The notes under the pieces: generated by a model
The model's input: only the letters and a program-made list of their open reading frames with translations
Database searches by the model: none
What the model was told of the DNA's origin: nothing
Origin: Corylus avellana
Taxonomy: Eukaryota; Streptophyta; Magnoliopsida; Fagales; Betulaceae
NCBI RefSeq assembly: GCF_901000735.1
Contig: NC_081549.1
Location: 6,563,416 to 6,627,415 of the forward strand
Direction of reading: 5' to 3'
DNA length: 64,000 nucleotides
Made by a program: the position numbers and the translations under genes
Shown: one piece after another, positions 42,501 to 49,843 of the stretch
Numbering within the stretch: position 1 is the stretch's first letter
How the letters are laid out: each line of letters opens with the position of its first letter

Positions 42501-42648
42501 ACTTCTTATATGGGTGGTTTCATATTGTCTGGATTTGCAGTTCTTATTCAAAAGGTATCTTGACTATGAGAAGTCTCTTGGCGATGAAGAAAGAATCGAG
42601 TCAGTAAAAAGGAAGGCAATGGAATACGTTGAGACCACACTGGCTTGA
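16027..42648 (+). CDS. RRP5: rRNA biogenesis protein RRP5 (S1-repeat and HAT-repeat protein)
   Basis: A nucleolar protein required for pre-rRNA cleavage and assembly of both ribosomal subunits (yeast Rrp5, human PDCD11, Arabidopsis AT3G11964). Forty exons join to 5799 nt, 1932 residues, with every junction in phase; the Arabidopsis protein is about 1900 from memory. Seen: a Lys-rich N-terminus (residues 1-131, [11 protein letters not shown]), then a long array of S1 RNA-binding domains from about residue 132 to 1530, for example [80 protein letters not shown] and [21 protein letters not shown] charged linker (about 1535-1650) leads to C-terminal HAT/TPR repeats (about 1650-1932) with [33 protein letters not shown] and [18 protein letters not shown], ending YVETTLA. 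Two introns use GC donors. The start is the first ATG in frame with the basic N-terminus. Confidence 0.97.
16213..16390 (+). repeat. Tandem duplication (2 x about 89 bp) at the start of RRP5 intron 1
   Basis: The segment starting GGTTCGAATTTT at 16213 recurs at 16302 with few differences; both copies contain 'ctttccgtttggt' and 'aaatgtggtcttgaatgtg'. The first copy begins at the exon 1 splice donor, so the duplication includes a second donor-like GGTTCG. Confidence 0.85.
18572..18609. repeat. (TA)n microsatellite in RRP5 intron 4
   Basis: About 38 bp of nearly pure TA dinucleotides. Confidence 0.9.
18818..18903 (+). mobile_element. Short LINE 3' tail in RRP5 intron 4
   Basis: Matches the tail shared by several insertions in this window: 'cttgtgtacttagggg..cctttacgcttttaatgatatt' followed by 'attactta' and a short A run. 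I found no clear target duplication, so the edges are approximate. Confidence 0.6.
20752..20860 (+). repeat. Tandem repeat (2 units, 51 and 58 bp) in RRP5 intron 8
   Basis: Both units share 'gaaaattg(g/a)aacttgctaatagattgagttttag'-type sequence (units about 20752-20802 and 20803-20860). The second carries a small extra insertion. Confidence 0.85.
21686..21772 (+). repeat. Tandem duplication, period 46 bp, in RRP5 intron 9
   Basis: Both units carry 'tgcctctggtcaacccatgt' (units start at 21686 and 21732), with a few substitutions elsewhere. Confidence 0.85.
22943..23508 (+). mobile_element. LINE fragment (LINE-A) with zf-RVT remnant in RRP5 intron 11
   Basis: A 5'-truncated L1-type insertion of about 566 bp. 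It is flanked by a 13-bp direct repeat AAGGTTTCTAGGT (22930-22942 and 23509-23521) and ends in 'tataaaaaaa'. Coding remnants are those of the zinc-binding domain after a LINE reverse transcriptase: a CxxC...H...C pattern near 23040-23110 ([20 protein letters not shown]) and, from 23163 on, [20 protein letters not shown]. Stop codons and frameshifts make it non-functional. Confidence 0.85.
23593..25862 (+). mobile_element. ORF1-only LINE (LINE-B) nested in the TRIM
   Basis: A 2270-bp insertion flanked by a perfect 18-bp direct repeat AGGAGTGTTAGAATATTA (23575-23592 and 25863-25880) and ending in poly(A). It carries an ORF1-like frame but no reverse transcriptase or endonuclease; the ORF1-like region passes directly into a G/T-rich 3' UTR whose end (tcgtgtacttagaggcgcat...) resembles the other LINE tails here. 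The target site lies inside the 5' LTR of the TRIM. Confidence 0.9.
23718..25637 (+). pseudogene. LINE ORF1-like reading frame with two in-frame stops
   Basis: 640 codons in one frame, interrupted by TGA at 24642-24644 and TAG at 24906-24908. The N-terminal part ([11 protein letters not shown], then [20 protein letters not shown] and [20 protein letters not shown]) looks like the nucleic-acid-binding ORF1-type proteins found upstream of plant L1 reverse transcriptases; the C-terminal part is low-complexity and basic. A host gene is unlikely because the frame lies wholly inside the target-duplication-bounded insertion. Confidence 0.75.
27480..27516 (+). repeat. Poly(T) tract in RRP5 intron 13
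   Basis: 37 consecutive T residues, ending 34 bp upstream of exon 14. It may simply extend the polypyrimidine tract, or be the trace of a minus-strand poly(A) retroinsertion. Confidence 0.9.
28050..28230 (+). repeat. Degenerate tandem repeat (3 units of about 60 bp) in RRP5 intron 14
   Basis: Units share 'gatgaccatttc(t/c)ggtgtct'-type and 'aggatca(t/g)tta' sequence, with copies at about 28053-28105, 28120-28170 and 28168-28222; two also carry 'ttagccagaagat'-type starts. Confidence 0.7.
28932..29012 (+). mobile_element. Short LINE 3' tail in RRP5 intron 14
   Basis: Matches the family tail: 'aggtgttcctcttgtatact', '...cttttttaatgat' and an A-rich end. It is diverged and has no clear target duplication. 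Confidence 0.5.
30404..30498 (+). mobile_element. 95-bp LINE tail with 21-bp target duplication in RRP5 intron 17
   Basis: A short insertion ending 'tttgattacttatat' plus poly(A), flanked by 21-bp direct repeats with one mismatch (30383-30403 and 30499-30519, core AGAAGGGATTTGT). It shows the same tail consensus as the other short insertions. Confidence 0.85.
35489..35949. mobile_element. Possible MITE in RRP5 intron 28
   Basis: The left end GGCTGTGTTTGTTTTGG and the reverse complement of the right end, GGCTGCATTTATTCTGG, agree at most positions over 17 bp. The inside is T/G-rich and non-coding, with internal 'cattttctgca' repeats. The target duplication is not clear, so this is a tentative call. 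Confidence 0.4.
40945..41062 (+). mobile_element. tRNA-derived SINE-like sequence in RRP5 intron 35
   Basis: An A-box-like stretch (TAGCTTAATTGTTA, near 40967) and a B box GGTTCAAACCC (40999-41009) are spaced as in a tRNA-derived pol III promoter, followed by an A-rich tail from about 41037. No target duplication was identified. Confidence 0.6.
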
Positions 42649-43622
42649 TTTTTGTGATTCCAAATTCAACTTTGATCCAGCACGTGGCAATGTGATTGCG
42701 AAATTCGCCATAGCCGTAGAGATTAGAGAGGCAAACCATTGTGCAGACTTCTTTGCATCACATGCCTCCTGAATCCCAAACAGAAGGCCAGTTGTTTGCC
42801 ATGTACAGTCCAAAGGTATTAACGGATTAATTTTTCAAAAACCTTCAAAGCTTCATCCATAACGGCCGGGTAGATCCCAGACATTCACCCTTTTTTTGTA
42901 GAAAAGCAGGCATTTAGCGGGTCAGTTAGTTTCAATAATGCCCATTTTGATGTATAAACAAGTTAATAACTGTCCAATTTTATTGGTGGATTTCTAGTTT
43001 CATGTGATATGCCATCCATTTTTGGTTGCCTCGCTTTATAATCTGCTGTTTCAGCCTTGATGTTGAATATTTATTTACTTGAATTCATAATTACAAACTG
43101 TTGTTTCTTTCTCCCCCCTAAGCAATTAGAAACTGTTCTTTTTGGCATTGAACTATGATTGCAACATTAATCGTACTGTGTTGTTACAGATGAGGATCCT
43201 TTTCATTTTAAATGAAATGAAAATTTACTATTTTATGGTCTAGATTAGATTTCACCGACCTAATAGTATATATATTGCCATGTCATTAAAAAATTTTAAA
43301 TGATATATTATCATCTACACCGATAGATGAAACAAAATAAAATCTGGATTAGTAGAAAAATAAAGATGATTATTTTCCAACTCAAGTTAACTACCAAGTC
43401 TATTAGGCTAGAGATGCGCAATTAGAAACACGTAGAACATAAAATAATTATTATTCATCCTAACAAATAAAATTCGGATTACAAATGAATGGCATGTATG
43501 TGAGGTATAGTGCCATCTAAATCCAACTTCCTAATTCGGTTATCAGTTAATAGGAAGTACCCTCTTCAGAACTTTCAAAAGCAGAGGATAAGCTGTAAGT
43601 AGAGGAAAATGGCCTTCAGTAT
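42649..43622. other. RRP5 3' flank and spacer
   Basis: The first 300-400 bp is probably the RRP5 3' UTR (no obvious AATAAA). The remainder is AT-rich; I recognise no gene or defined repeat in it. Confidence 0.5.
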
Positions 43623-44806
43623 TTAGTATTTTCGCCCTGGCACTGCTGCCGGCGAGCTTGCTTTCTTTTCATGTAGAATGCGACGGACCTCGGAACGACG
43701 ACGTCCTTCGTCCTTTTTGGATTGGATGATGGTGCAGGGCACTGGAACTTGTGGTAGAACCCCTCTCAAGTTGCTTAGAAACACAGTTGTAGCCACACTG
43801 AGTGCAATCTTTGGTTTCATTCTCCCCAAGCTGCTTTGGAATTGACGTATTGCGTTTGTGCACTTCACACCCACAGCTACTGGGGCGAAACTTTGAACCC
43901 AACTTGAAAATCTTTTATCTATTTGGGTGAAGATTGTGTCGAGGTTTGATCTTTCAAAGCCACCATTGGATCCTTTATCATTGAGGTTCCTAAAAAATGC
44001 TATCAAATATTATATGAAAACAAAAGGAAAAAAAAAAAAAATGCAAAATCAGTTGACGTTGTTACACCGATTTGCAATAAGCTCTTTGTGGTATAAAAAT
44101 TTGTCAAGAGAGCTCATTATGGTATACAAAAATAACAAATAGGTCATGCAACCAATTTTCGTCCAAATCTTTTTACAAAAGCCATAAATTGCCACATCAC
44201 TAATTCACCATTAATCAAATTCCGACACGTATCACCTATAAAAAAGAAATATATATATAATTTAAAATTTTAAACTTAAAAAAATGGTTGAAGTGGAGGT
44301 GATTCAGCCAACCCAATCAACCAAAAAACAAAATTAAAAGGTGACTGAACCACTCTTAATGACTATGGGGTGGTTCGGCCACCCCCAAATATGGTCGGAA
44401 GGGGTGGCCGAGCCATCTCCTGACCATTTGGAGGTGGTTCGACTACTCTTCATTGAGTCTTCCATGTAGAGAGAGAGAGAAATTTACCTTGGAGAGCCGC
44501 TGAAGAGTATAAGGGTGTTGAAACTTGACAGAGTTCTGGTCTCTTCGATGCAGCCATGCATCCTATCATGGCAAACATGGAGTGATCCAAATAAATAGTC
44601 TGATTCAAATTGAGCTGATCAAGAAGGCACACCAAGTCTTCCACGTAGCCATTGAAGCTCGAGTACTTCTCTGGATCGTAAAGAGCTGGATCAACGTTTG
44701 CCGAGAAAACCAAGTCGAAAACCACCACCTTGAAGTAGCAAGCAAGTTAGTAGCAAGCCAAAGCTTCTGGTCTGTTCCTATGAGCAAGAACTAATGCCTG
44801 GGTTTT
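43623..44806 (-). pseudogene. DLK2/D14-like alpha/beta-hydrolase pseudogene
   Basis: Related to the D14/KAI2 family of strigolactone and karrikin receptor-hydrolases, closest to DLK2. The 5' part (about 44806-44450) encodes MVVFDLVFSANVDPALYDPE and YVEDLVCLLDQLNLNQTIYL; the 3' part (44006-43623) encodes SNLDTIFTQIDKRFSSWVQS and FQSSLGRMKPKIALSVATT, then VPCTIIQSKKD. It is broken in several ways: the reading frame shifts within the N-terminal LAH..GTDQ region; the nucleophile elbow is DHSMF instead of GHSxS; a 7-bp tandem duplication (AAGGACG) after SKKD shifts the frame; and the C-terminus with the catalytic His is gone. The 0.44-kb gap between the halves may be an original intron enlarged by a GGTGGC-rich repeat (44030-44460). 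It is convergent with RRP5. Confidence 0.85.
44030..44460. repeat. Repeat with GGTGGC-rich core inside the DLK2-like pseudogene
   Basis: AT-rich flanks surround a core of alternating 'ggtggttcggccac' and 'ggggtggccgagcc'-like units (44360-44455). The same kind of core forms the loop of the Mutator-type MITE at 55852-56532, so this is probably a related non-autonomous element, but its ends could not be fixed. Confidence 0.5.
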
Positions 44807-44841
44807 AGTTAGAATATATATGTATAGAGAGAGGGAGGTTT

Positions 44842-45140
44842 TGTTAGAATATTGATTAAATGATTAAGTTCATCTTTTTCTATCAACTTAAGCCCGTGAA
44901 AAAAAAAATGGTAGTTTAACAGGGTTTTCTCCAAAACTCCAACAATTATGTGTATATAAAAATTGGTTGAACCATGTTTAAGTTTGTTCAATCGCTAGTT
45001 ATCTCAAAAGCTTAAGCTTAAATTGATCTGGTTGTTTCTCAAAATTTTTGATGGGTATCAAAGTAGAAGTGAATTATGGTGCCACACAATTTATTCCCCA
45101 TTTTTAGTTAAATATTTTACATGTTGGTCCATCATTTAGT
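44842..45140 (+). mobile_element. Diverged TRIM/LTR relic
   Basis: Starts TGTTAGAATATTGATTAAAT, contains 'ttctatcaacttaag' and then GGGTATCAAAGTAGAAGTG (45053-45071), and continues 'tttagttaaatattttacatgt'. These match, in order, the LTR, primer site and inner part of the TRIM at 23580 and 48587, with an insertion of about 100 bp inside the LTR region. Confidence 0.55.
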
Positions 45141-45725
45141 AAGAGCGAGTTTAAAGGCTAAATCGGTTTTTTAAGAGTGCACTAGTTTTTACTTAAAAAA
45201 CCGGTTATTAAATTAGCGTAATTAATGATGTTTAATTATATTTGAAGAGTTTTCCATATATAAATTATTCAATAAATTAAGTATTATTAAGGTCAAAATC
45301 AAATAAGGAAACAAATAATACGAATCAAATTATTATGTATTATTATGTTTAATCACTTTAATATGTATATAACATAATATTATATGTTATAGTTGAATTA
45401 GATGAACTAAATGATAGGACGTAGAAACAAAATAGAAAAAAAAAAAATTAATTGCATTATTAATCAAAAATAATAAAAAACCGGTTTTTTAAGAGGCATA
45501 AAGATTATTAATCAAAAATTTCATTGCATTATTTTTTATTTTTTAAATATATAATTGTATATTAATTATTAATTGTATAGATGGTTGGATTTTAAAAAAG
45601 TATCAGTGTGACACTTTATGAAATTGCATTGTCAAAACCAATTAAAAAAAAAAAAAAAAAAAAACGAACTCTGAGTCTCCGACCCAGCAACACAAACCAA
45701 AACCGACTATAACTCAAATTGTAAT

Positions 45726-45783
45726 AAGAGTAATGCTAGGTTAATTTTAGGATGATAAAAAAATGGTACCTAGCATTACTCTT
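45726..45783. repeat. 58-bp perfect-armed hairpin
   Basis: Arms AAGAGTAATGCTAGGT (45726-45741) and ACCTAGCATTACTCTT (45768-45783) are perfect 16-bp reverse complements around a 26-bp loop. Such tiny fold-back repeats resemble MITE remnants. Confidence 0.75.
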
Positions 45784-46193
45784 GTAATAATTTGTCTCAA
45801 CCGGTTTAATTGTTTTCCAAAATAATTACGTGCCTCTTTAATTTTAATTTTAGGTTAATTCTCTTTCATACTCTCTCTCTCCCTCTTGCCGGAACGGCAA
45901 AATCTCTCTCTCGCCGGAACGTGACAAATCGAGAAAATGTTAAGAATCTTCTATTTTTTATTATTAAATAATTAGTCGATTCCTTATTAGGTTATGATTT
46001 TTTCTCCTAGGGTTATTAATCCTACCCCTATTAAGATTAGGTTTATTTTCTACTTCATAAAAAGCAATGTAAATGCCTTTAGGCTAAGCATCTAATAACA
46101 ATTTCAATTAATTATTATAAGCAAATTATGGAGGCTAGACCCTTGAAGAGGTCATATCTTTCTTTATTTTTCTTTGGTGTTTCTTTGATTTTA

Positions 46194-46710
46194 GGGTGCG
46201 TTTGGGAGTGCGTTTTTAAAAAAATAATTTGCGATTTTAAACCAAATCGCAATTTTAGGGTGTTTGGGATTGCGATTTTAAAAACACAAATTTTAAAATC
46301 GCAAAAAAATCTGCAATTTCCATAAGCTGATTAGAGGGTGCTTATTTGAAAAAGTGCGAATTTAAAACAAAATCATGATTTCTATTAAAAAGATATTTGG
46401 CGCAATAGTTACCTTTTTTAGAACGGGAATGAAAAAAATACCAAAAATATCCACCTAAAATATATTAAAACCCTTCTTTTCTCTTTTTTTTTTTTTTTTT
46501 TTTCTTCATCCTCTTTGTCTTGTTCATCCTTATTGGTAATTTGGTCATGAAACCGTAATTATATGCTAATGTTATCCAAACACTCAATTGATAAAAAAAA
46601 GTACTTTTTAGTATGTTTTACCAAATGCTTGTGCGATTTTAAAAAGTAGTGATTTTAAAAACGCAATTTTTAAAATCGCTCTTATTGAAATCGCACTCCC
46701 AAACGGACCC
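46194..46710. mobile_element. MITE with GGGTGCGTTTGGGAGTGCG terminal inverted repeats
   Basis: A 517-bp non-coding element. The left end GGGTGCGTTTGGGAGTGCG and right end (reverse complement GGGTCCGTTTGGGAGTGCG) match at 18 of 19 positions, and similarity continues inward through 'gattttaaaaacgcaatttt'-type repeats. It is flanked by TA on both sides (46192-46193 and 46711-46712). The superfamily is uncertain because only a TA duplication is visible. Confidence 0.75.
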
Positions 46711-47013
46711 TAAGAACTACGGTTCTTACCAGAAAACTTGAGTTATCGATACGAACTCCGAGTGACCCAGCAACACAAACCGAAACCAACTATGAAATCC
46801 AATTGCATCACCAAAACCCACTATAACTCAAACTCTAAGCCAATAAAAGGAGATGTAGAGGCATTTGATTCGAGACAAACGATTTGCGATCTAAAATATC
46901 CTCTGGCACTAGAAGGCTGATAGTTGCATAACACCTTTCAGCGCCGCACCGAGTACTCTTGCCGTCCTGACGTCTACTCAGTCTTTTGCGCTATTTGATT
47001 CGAGAGAAAAACG

Positions 47014-48126
47014 ATGGAATTTCCGCAAGACTTCATCGCCCAAATACTCGCTCTACTCCCAGTCAAGTCTCTCTTGCGTTTTCAGTGCCTTTCGAAGCCG
47101 TGGTTTGCTCTAATCAGAGACCCGCATTATTTCATCCATCTCAAGAACCCCAACAACGACAACAACAGAGAAAACATTCTCATTGCGGAGACATTTGGGC
47201 AAGAACAGAAAAAGGATTTCTTTTTCCTAAATATTATTTCATCCAATGAGGAACAGTTGAGTGAGCCCGTGAGCATCTCCCCACCCTTCTTTCGTCAGGA
47301 AAACCTCCACCACACCTCGGTGGTAGGCTGCTGCAATAGCTTGATTTGCATCACCAGCTACTGTATCACGGTTCCCTCCCACAATTATGAAATTGTGATT
47401 TGGAACCCATCAATCAAAAAATACAAGAGATTACCACCAATCAAGCATCCCGCGATGCATCTCAATTTTGCATTCGGGCATGATCCAGTCAACAACGACT
47501 ACAAGGTTTTAATGATAGAATTTGTGTGGATTAATGATCGAATGAAGGCGTTACGAATTATGGTATATAGTCTAAAAGCACTTTCTTGGAGAAGAGTAGA
47601 AGATCGATGGCCTTACAAGGATTCAATTTCTCTTTGGTCGGAGCCAACTTTCTTAAACGGTGCTTTCCATTGGTTGATTTCTACTACTCAAGGAACGACT
47701 CTTCTTGCATTCGATCTCACCACCGAGAAATTTCGAGTGCAAACCCATCCGCTTTCAATCACGATGGTTTTGGGGGTTTTGGGAGGATCGCTTTGTGCTT
47801 CCGGGTTTATTGAGGCTACAGACAATGCCGTTTGGGGCAATGATGTTTGGATGATGAAGGAGTACGGAGTGGTGAGCAGTTGGAGTCGGCTTTATCACTT
47901 GCCTATGACTTTGAGTTGCCGCGACCTAGCACAAGTCCTTTTAAAAGACGGCGAAAAGGTTCTGATGACGGACCATACTGATACACTCTTTTGGTACGAC
48001 ATAAACAAGAAGACATGTAGGATTGCTGATGTCAAAGTTCTGCTGAATATTATGGAGAAGAGGTATTGGATAATGTCTTGTGCGGAAAGCCTCCTTCTCC
48101 TCGACGACGGTGATAGTGACAATTGA
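47014..48126 (+). CDS. F-box protein with F-box-associated domain (CPR1/CPR30-like)
   Basis: A single-exon gene of 370 residues. The N-terminal F-box is at about residues 1-45 (FIAQILALLPVKSLLRFQCL SKPW...), followed by an F-box-associated (FBA type) domain at about residues 95-320: VVGCCNSLICIT, IVIWNPSIKKYKRLPP, FAFGHDPVNNDYKVLMIEF, VYSLKALSWRRVED and LNGAFHWLISTTQGTTLLAF are the usual landmarks. Such proteins act as SCF substrate adaptors; Arabidopsis CPR1 controls NLR immune-receptor levels, but this is a large fast-evolving family and the target here is unknown. The ATG at 47014 sits directly before the F-box, and the length is usual for the family. It is not related to the kelch F-box at 2946 beyond the F-box itself. 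Confidence 0.9.
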   Translation: MEFPQDFIAQILALLPVKSLLRFQCLSKPWFALIRDPHYFIHLKNPNNDNNRENILIAETFGQEQKKDFFFLNIISSNEEQLSEPVSISPPFFRQENLHHTSVVGCCNSLICITSYCITVPSHNYEIVIWNPSIKKYKRLPPIKHPAMHLNFAFGHDPVNNDYKVLMIEFVWINDRMKALRIMVYSLKALSWRRVEDRWPYKDSISLWSEPTFLNGAFHWLISTTQGTTLLAFDLTTEKFRVQTHPLSITMVLGVLGGSLCASGFIEATDNAVWGNDVWMMKEYGVVSSWSRLYHLPMTLSCRDLAQVLLKDGEKVLMTDHTDTLFWYDINKKTCRIADVKVLLNIMEKRYWIMSCAESLLLLDDGDSDN

Positions 48127-48455
48127 ATTCAATGGTGCGTTGATCATCCTCTTTGGATTATTTATTTTTCTTTATGCATAAAGGGATCTTTATAATTTAT
48201 AATTTTTTTGGCATAATAAATGGAGAAATTTTATACTTCTTGATGTGTAACCTTCAAACCTTTAGGACACTACAATTGAACGTCAGTGGAATGTTCTCTT
48301 AGAAAATTGATATGGGGAACTACATAATTTAAAAAAGCATAATTAAAATTCGTATGAAAATGATTGAACTCAATATGAATCTTTCTCTTAATTAGATAAA
48401 TATTGGTCTCCCACTTATACAATAAGTTTTGCAAAAGGGAATACAAGGATACAAT

Positions 48456-48872
48456 TTGTGTACTAGGGTTATGCCCCTTTGCGCTTTGAATGAATATACA
48501 TTACTTATATAAAAAAAGGTTTCTGGGTAATTTAGGCTACAAATGTGAAGATGCTAACTTATGACCATTTTTTCCATGTTTAGGAGTGTCAGAATATTAA
48601 AAATTCACCTTTTTATATCAATTTAATTTTGGGATAATTGGTGATTTATTATGGTATCAAAGTAGGGGTTTTGAATTTAAACAATGACTTTATAGTTTAT
48701 CTCTCATTTCAGGTAAATATTTCACATGTTAAATACTACACATGAAAGGGAGTGTTAGAAAATTAATGATTAAATTCACCATTTCTAATGAGTTTAAGCT
48801 TTTAGGACAATCGATGATTTAACAAGGTGTAAGTGATAGCATAATCTCATTCTTATTTGTTTCACCAAATTT
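48456..48872 (+). repeat. Duplicate of RRP5 intron 11 (LINE-A tail, flank and TRIM, without LINE-B)
   Basis: Colinear with about 23445-23592 plus 25881-26150. It contains the LINE-A tail (gggttatgcccctttgcgct...), its poly(A), 'ggtttctgggtaatttaggc', a complete TRIM (48587-48824) and the downstream 'aggtgtaagtgat'. LINE-B and its target duplication are absent, so this is the empty-site version. Confidence 0.92.
48587..48824 (+). mobile_element. Intact-structure TRIM copy
   Basis: 5' LTR 48587-48651, primer site TGGTATCAAAGT from 48652, purine-rich CATGAAAGGGAG before the 3' LTR 48753-48824 (TGTTAGAAAATTAATG...TTTAACA). Flanks are AGGAG (48582-48586) and AGGTG (48825-48829), the same as the copy in RRP5, so it was duplicated together with its surroundings rather than inserted anew. 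Confidence 0.8.
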
Positions 48873-48990
48873 ACCCTTAATTTCACAGCTTCTTTCATGT
48901 GTAGAGTTTGTTCATAAATCTTAAGCTCTGTTTGTTTCGATGTAAAATGTTTTTCGTGCCGAAAACATTTTCCTTAATAATGATTTCCTA

Positions 48991-49111
48991 GAAAAGATGG
49001 GAAGTTTTTTTGTTGGGCTAAGTTGGACTCCAAGGTCCAAGTCGGGGAGTGTGGGATAGACTCTAGGGTTGGGTCGGAGGACCATCTTGTTCGAGCCGGC
49101 TTACCAAGGCG
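48991..49111 (+). pseudogene. Fragment of a KMD-type F-box/kelch gene
   Basis: About 121 bp matching bases 3751-3864 of the kelch gene: shared blocks include gaaaagatgggaag, ttttgttgggc, gttgggtcg, aggacc, cttgt and taccaaggcg. One 8-bp insertion and several substitutions destroy the frame. The source may be this gene or a paralogue. Confidence 0.8.
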
Positions 49112-49185
49112 CTTTAATAAAATGAAAATTAAAAAATTCACAGTTTCTAATGAGTTTAAACTTTTAGGACAATTGATACGGTTGT

Positions 49186-49231
49186 TGCCTTTAACTGCAG
49201 CGATAATATGTGCAAAACAGGGGTACATTTG
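49186..49231 (+). pseudogene. Scrap matching the RRP5 intron 18/exon 19 junction
   Basis: Similar to 31508-31561: 'gcag(t/c)gataata' followed, after a 9-bp gap, by 'tgtgcaaa(c/a)caggggtaca' and TTTG. The match crosses the 3' splice site, so it derives from genomic DNA rather than mRNA. It is short; chance similarity is unlikely but not excluded. Confidence 0.55.
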
Positions 49232-49843
49232 CTGCAAAGCCGTAATACCAATTCTAGAATTTAAGCCATTAGAAACCAACCATATGGAGCTACAATTTTT
49301 TTTTTTTTTTTATTATTATTATTATTATAATACAATTTCAATGATCGTAAAAAGCAGCAATAACGTAGCATCCGGGCCACTTAAAAGAAAAACAAGCATG
49401 ATTGCCAGTAGCAACAAATCTAAAAATACAAGAATATTGACTACCATCCCAAAACAAAGCTCCACTCGAAATACATTAGGCCAATATACAATCATTTCTT
49501 TCAATTTCGTCCCTCCATATAGTATAGATTGCGAGTAATACAAGATTAGACAAAACAAGATATTAAATTACATAGATGCAGCAAGGAAACCTAACCCATA
49601 TTTCACATATTTATTTCCTGTACAGCTGTTGCTCCACCATTTAGATTGATGGGCAAAAAAAGAAGAAGAGATTTTGTCACTTTTGCAATATATCTAACAG
49701 TGTTTTGGGCCTAGAGTCGGAAATTCCACTGCCCGGGCAAAAAGAGGGCAAGTGAAGATACCATCATAAACATTTGGTATTGCAAATGAAAATCCATCTC
49801 ATGATTAACGATTGATTGGAGAGAAGAAGAGAAGATGCATTTT

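Larger units (their letters stand above)
16027..42648 (+). other. RRP5: Exon map of RRP5 (40 coding exons)
   Basis: Coding exons: 16027-16213, 16817-17022, 17843-17983, 18139-18312, 19160-19259, 20098-20216, 20313-20435, 20532-20603, 21239-21331, 22082-22195, 22297-22419, 26659-26844, 27042-27116, 27551-27687, 29101-29235, 29533-29678, 29770-29835, 31319-31425, 31551-31631, 31735-31809, 31913-32014, 33520-33688, 33776-33924, 34053-34136, 34237-34337, 34753-34906, 35105-35179, 35285-35429, 36643-37273, 37896-37956, 38592-38737, 38830-39013, 39411-39509, 39809-40194, 40302-40478, 41613-41709, 41803-41958, 42035-42265, 42353-42436, 42541-42648. I chose each edge by splice consensus, phase and fit to the RRP5 family. 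Introns 14 (27688-29100) and 24 (34137-34236) start with GC. The donor of exon 20 (CTCGAT|GTTGGT) is weak but is the only nearby choice that keeps the frame. Confidence 0.9.
45663..46838 (+). repeat. Direct repeat flanking a 1-kb insertion upstream of the F-box gene
   Basis: 'gacccagcaacacaaacc' occurs at about 45680 and 46763 in the context 'gaactc(t/c)gagt...aaacc(g/a)actat'; 'aactataactcaaa'-like sequence ends both copies. The second copy (46750-46838) lies nearest the gene and has an extra 20-25 bp. Confidence 0.7.
44811..47013. other. Repeat-rich spacer upstream of the second F-box gene
   Basis: I see no gene. It contains an LTR/TRIM-like relic (44842-45140), very AT-rich DNA (45140-45640), a small hairpin (45726-45783), a MITE (46194-46710) and two copies of a roughly 60-90 bp direct repeat (45663-45722 and 46750-46838). 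The last 100-200 bp should hold the F-box promoter; no TATA box was recognised. Confidence 0.6.
48127..49843. other. Mosaic spacer between the F-box and CPSF-A-like genes
   Basis: It begins with the F-box 3' flank. 48456-48872 is a copy of part of RRP5 intron 11, 48991-49111 a kelch F-box fragment, 49133-49180 a TRIM-LTR scrap, and 49186-49231 an RRP5 intron 18/exon 19 scrap. The final 300-500 bp before 49844 is presumably the 3' UTR of the CPSF-A-like gene. I see no intact gene. Confidence 0.75.
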
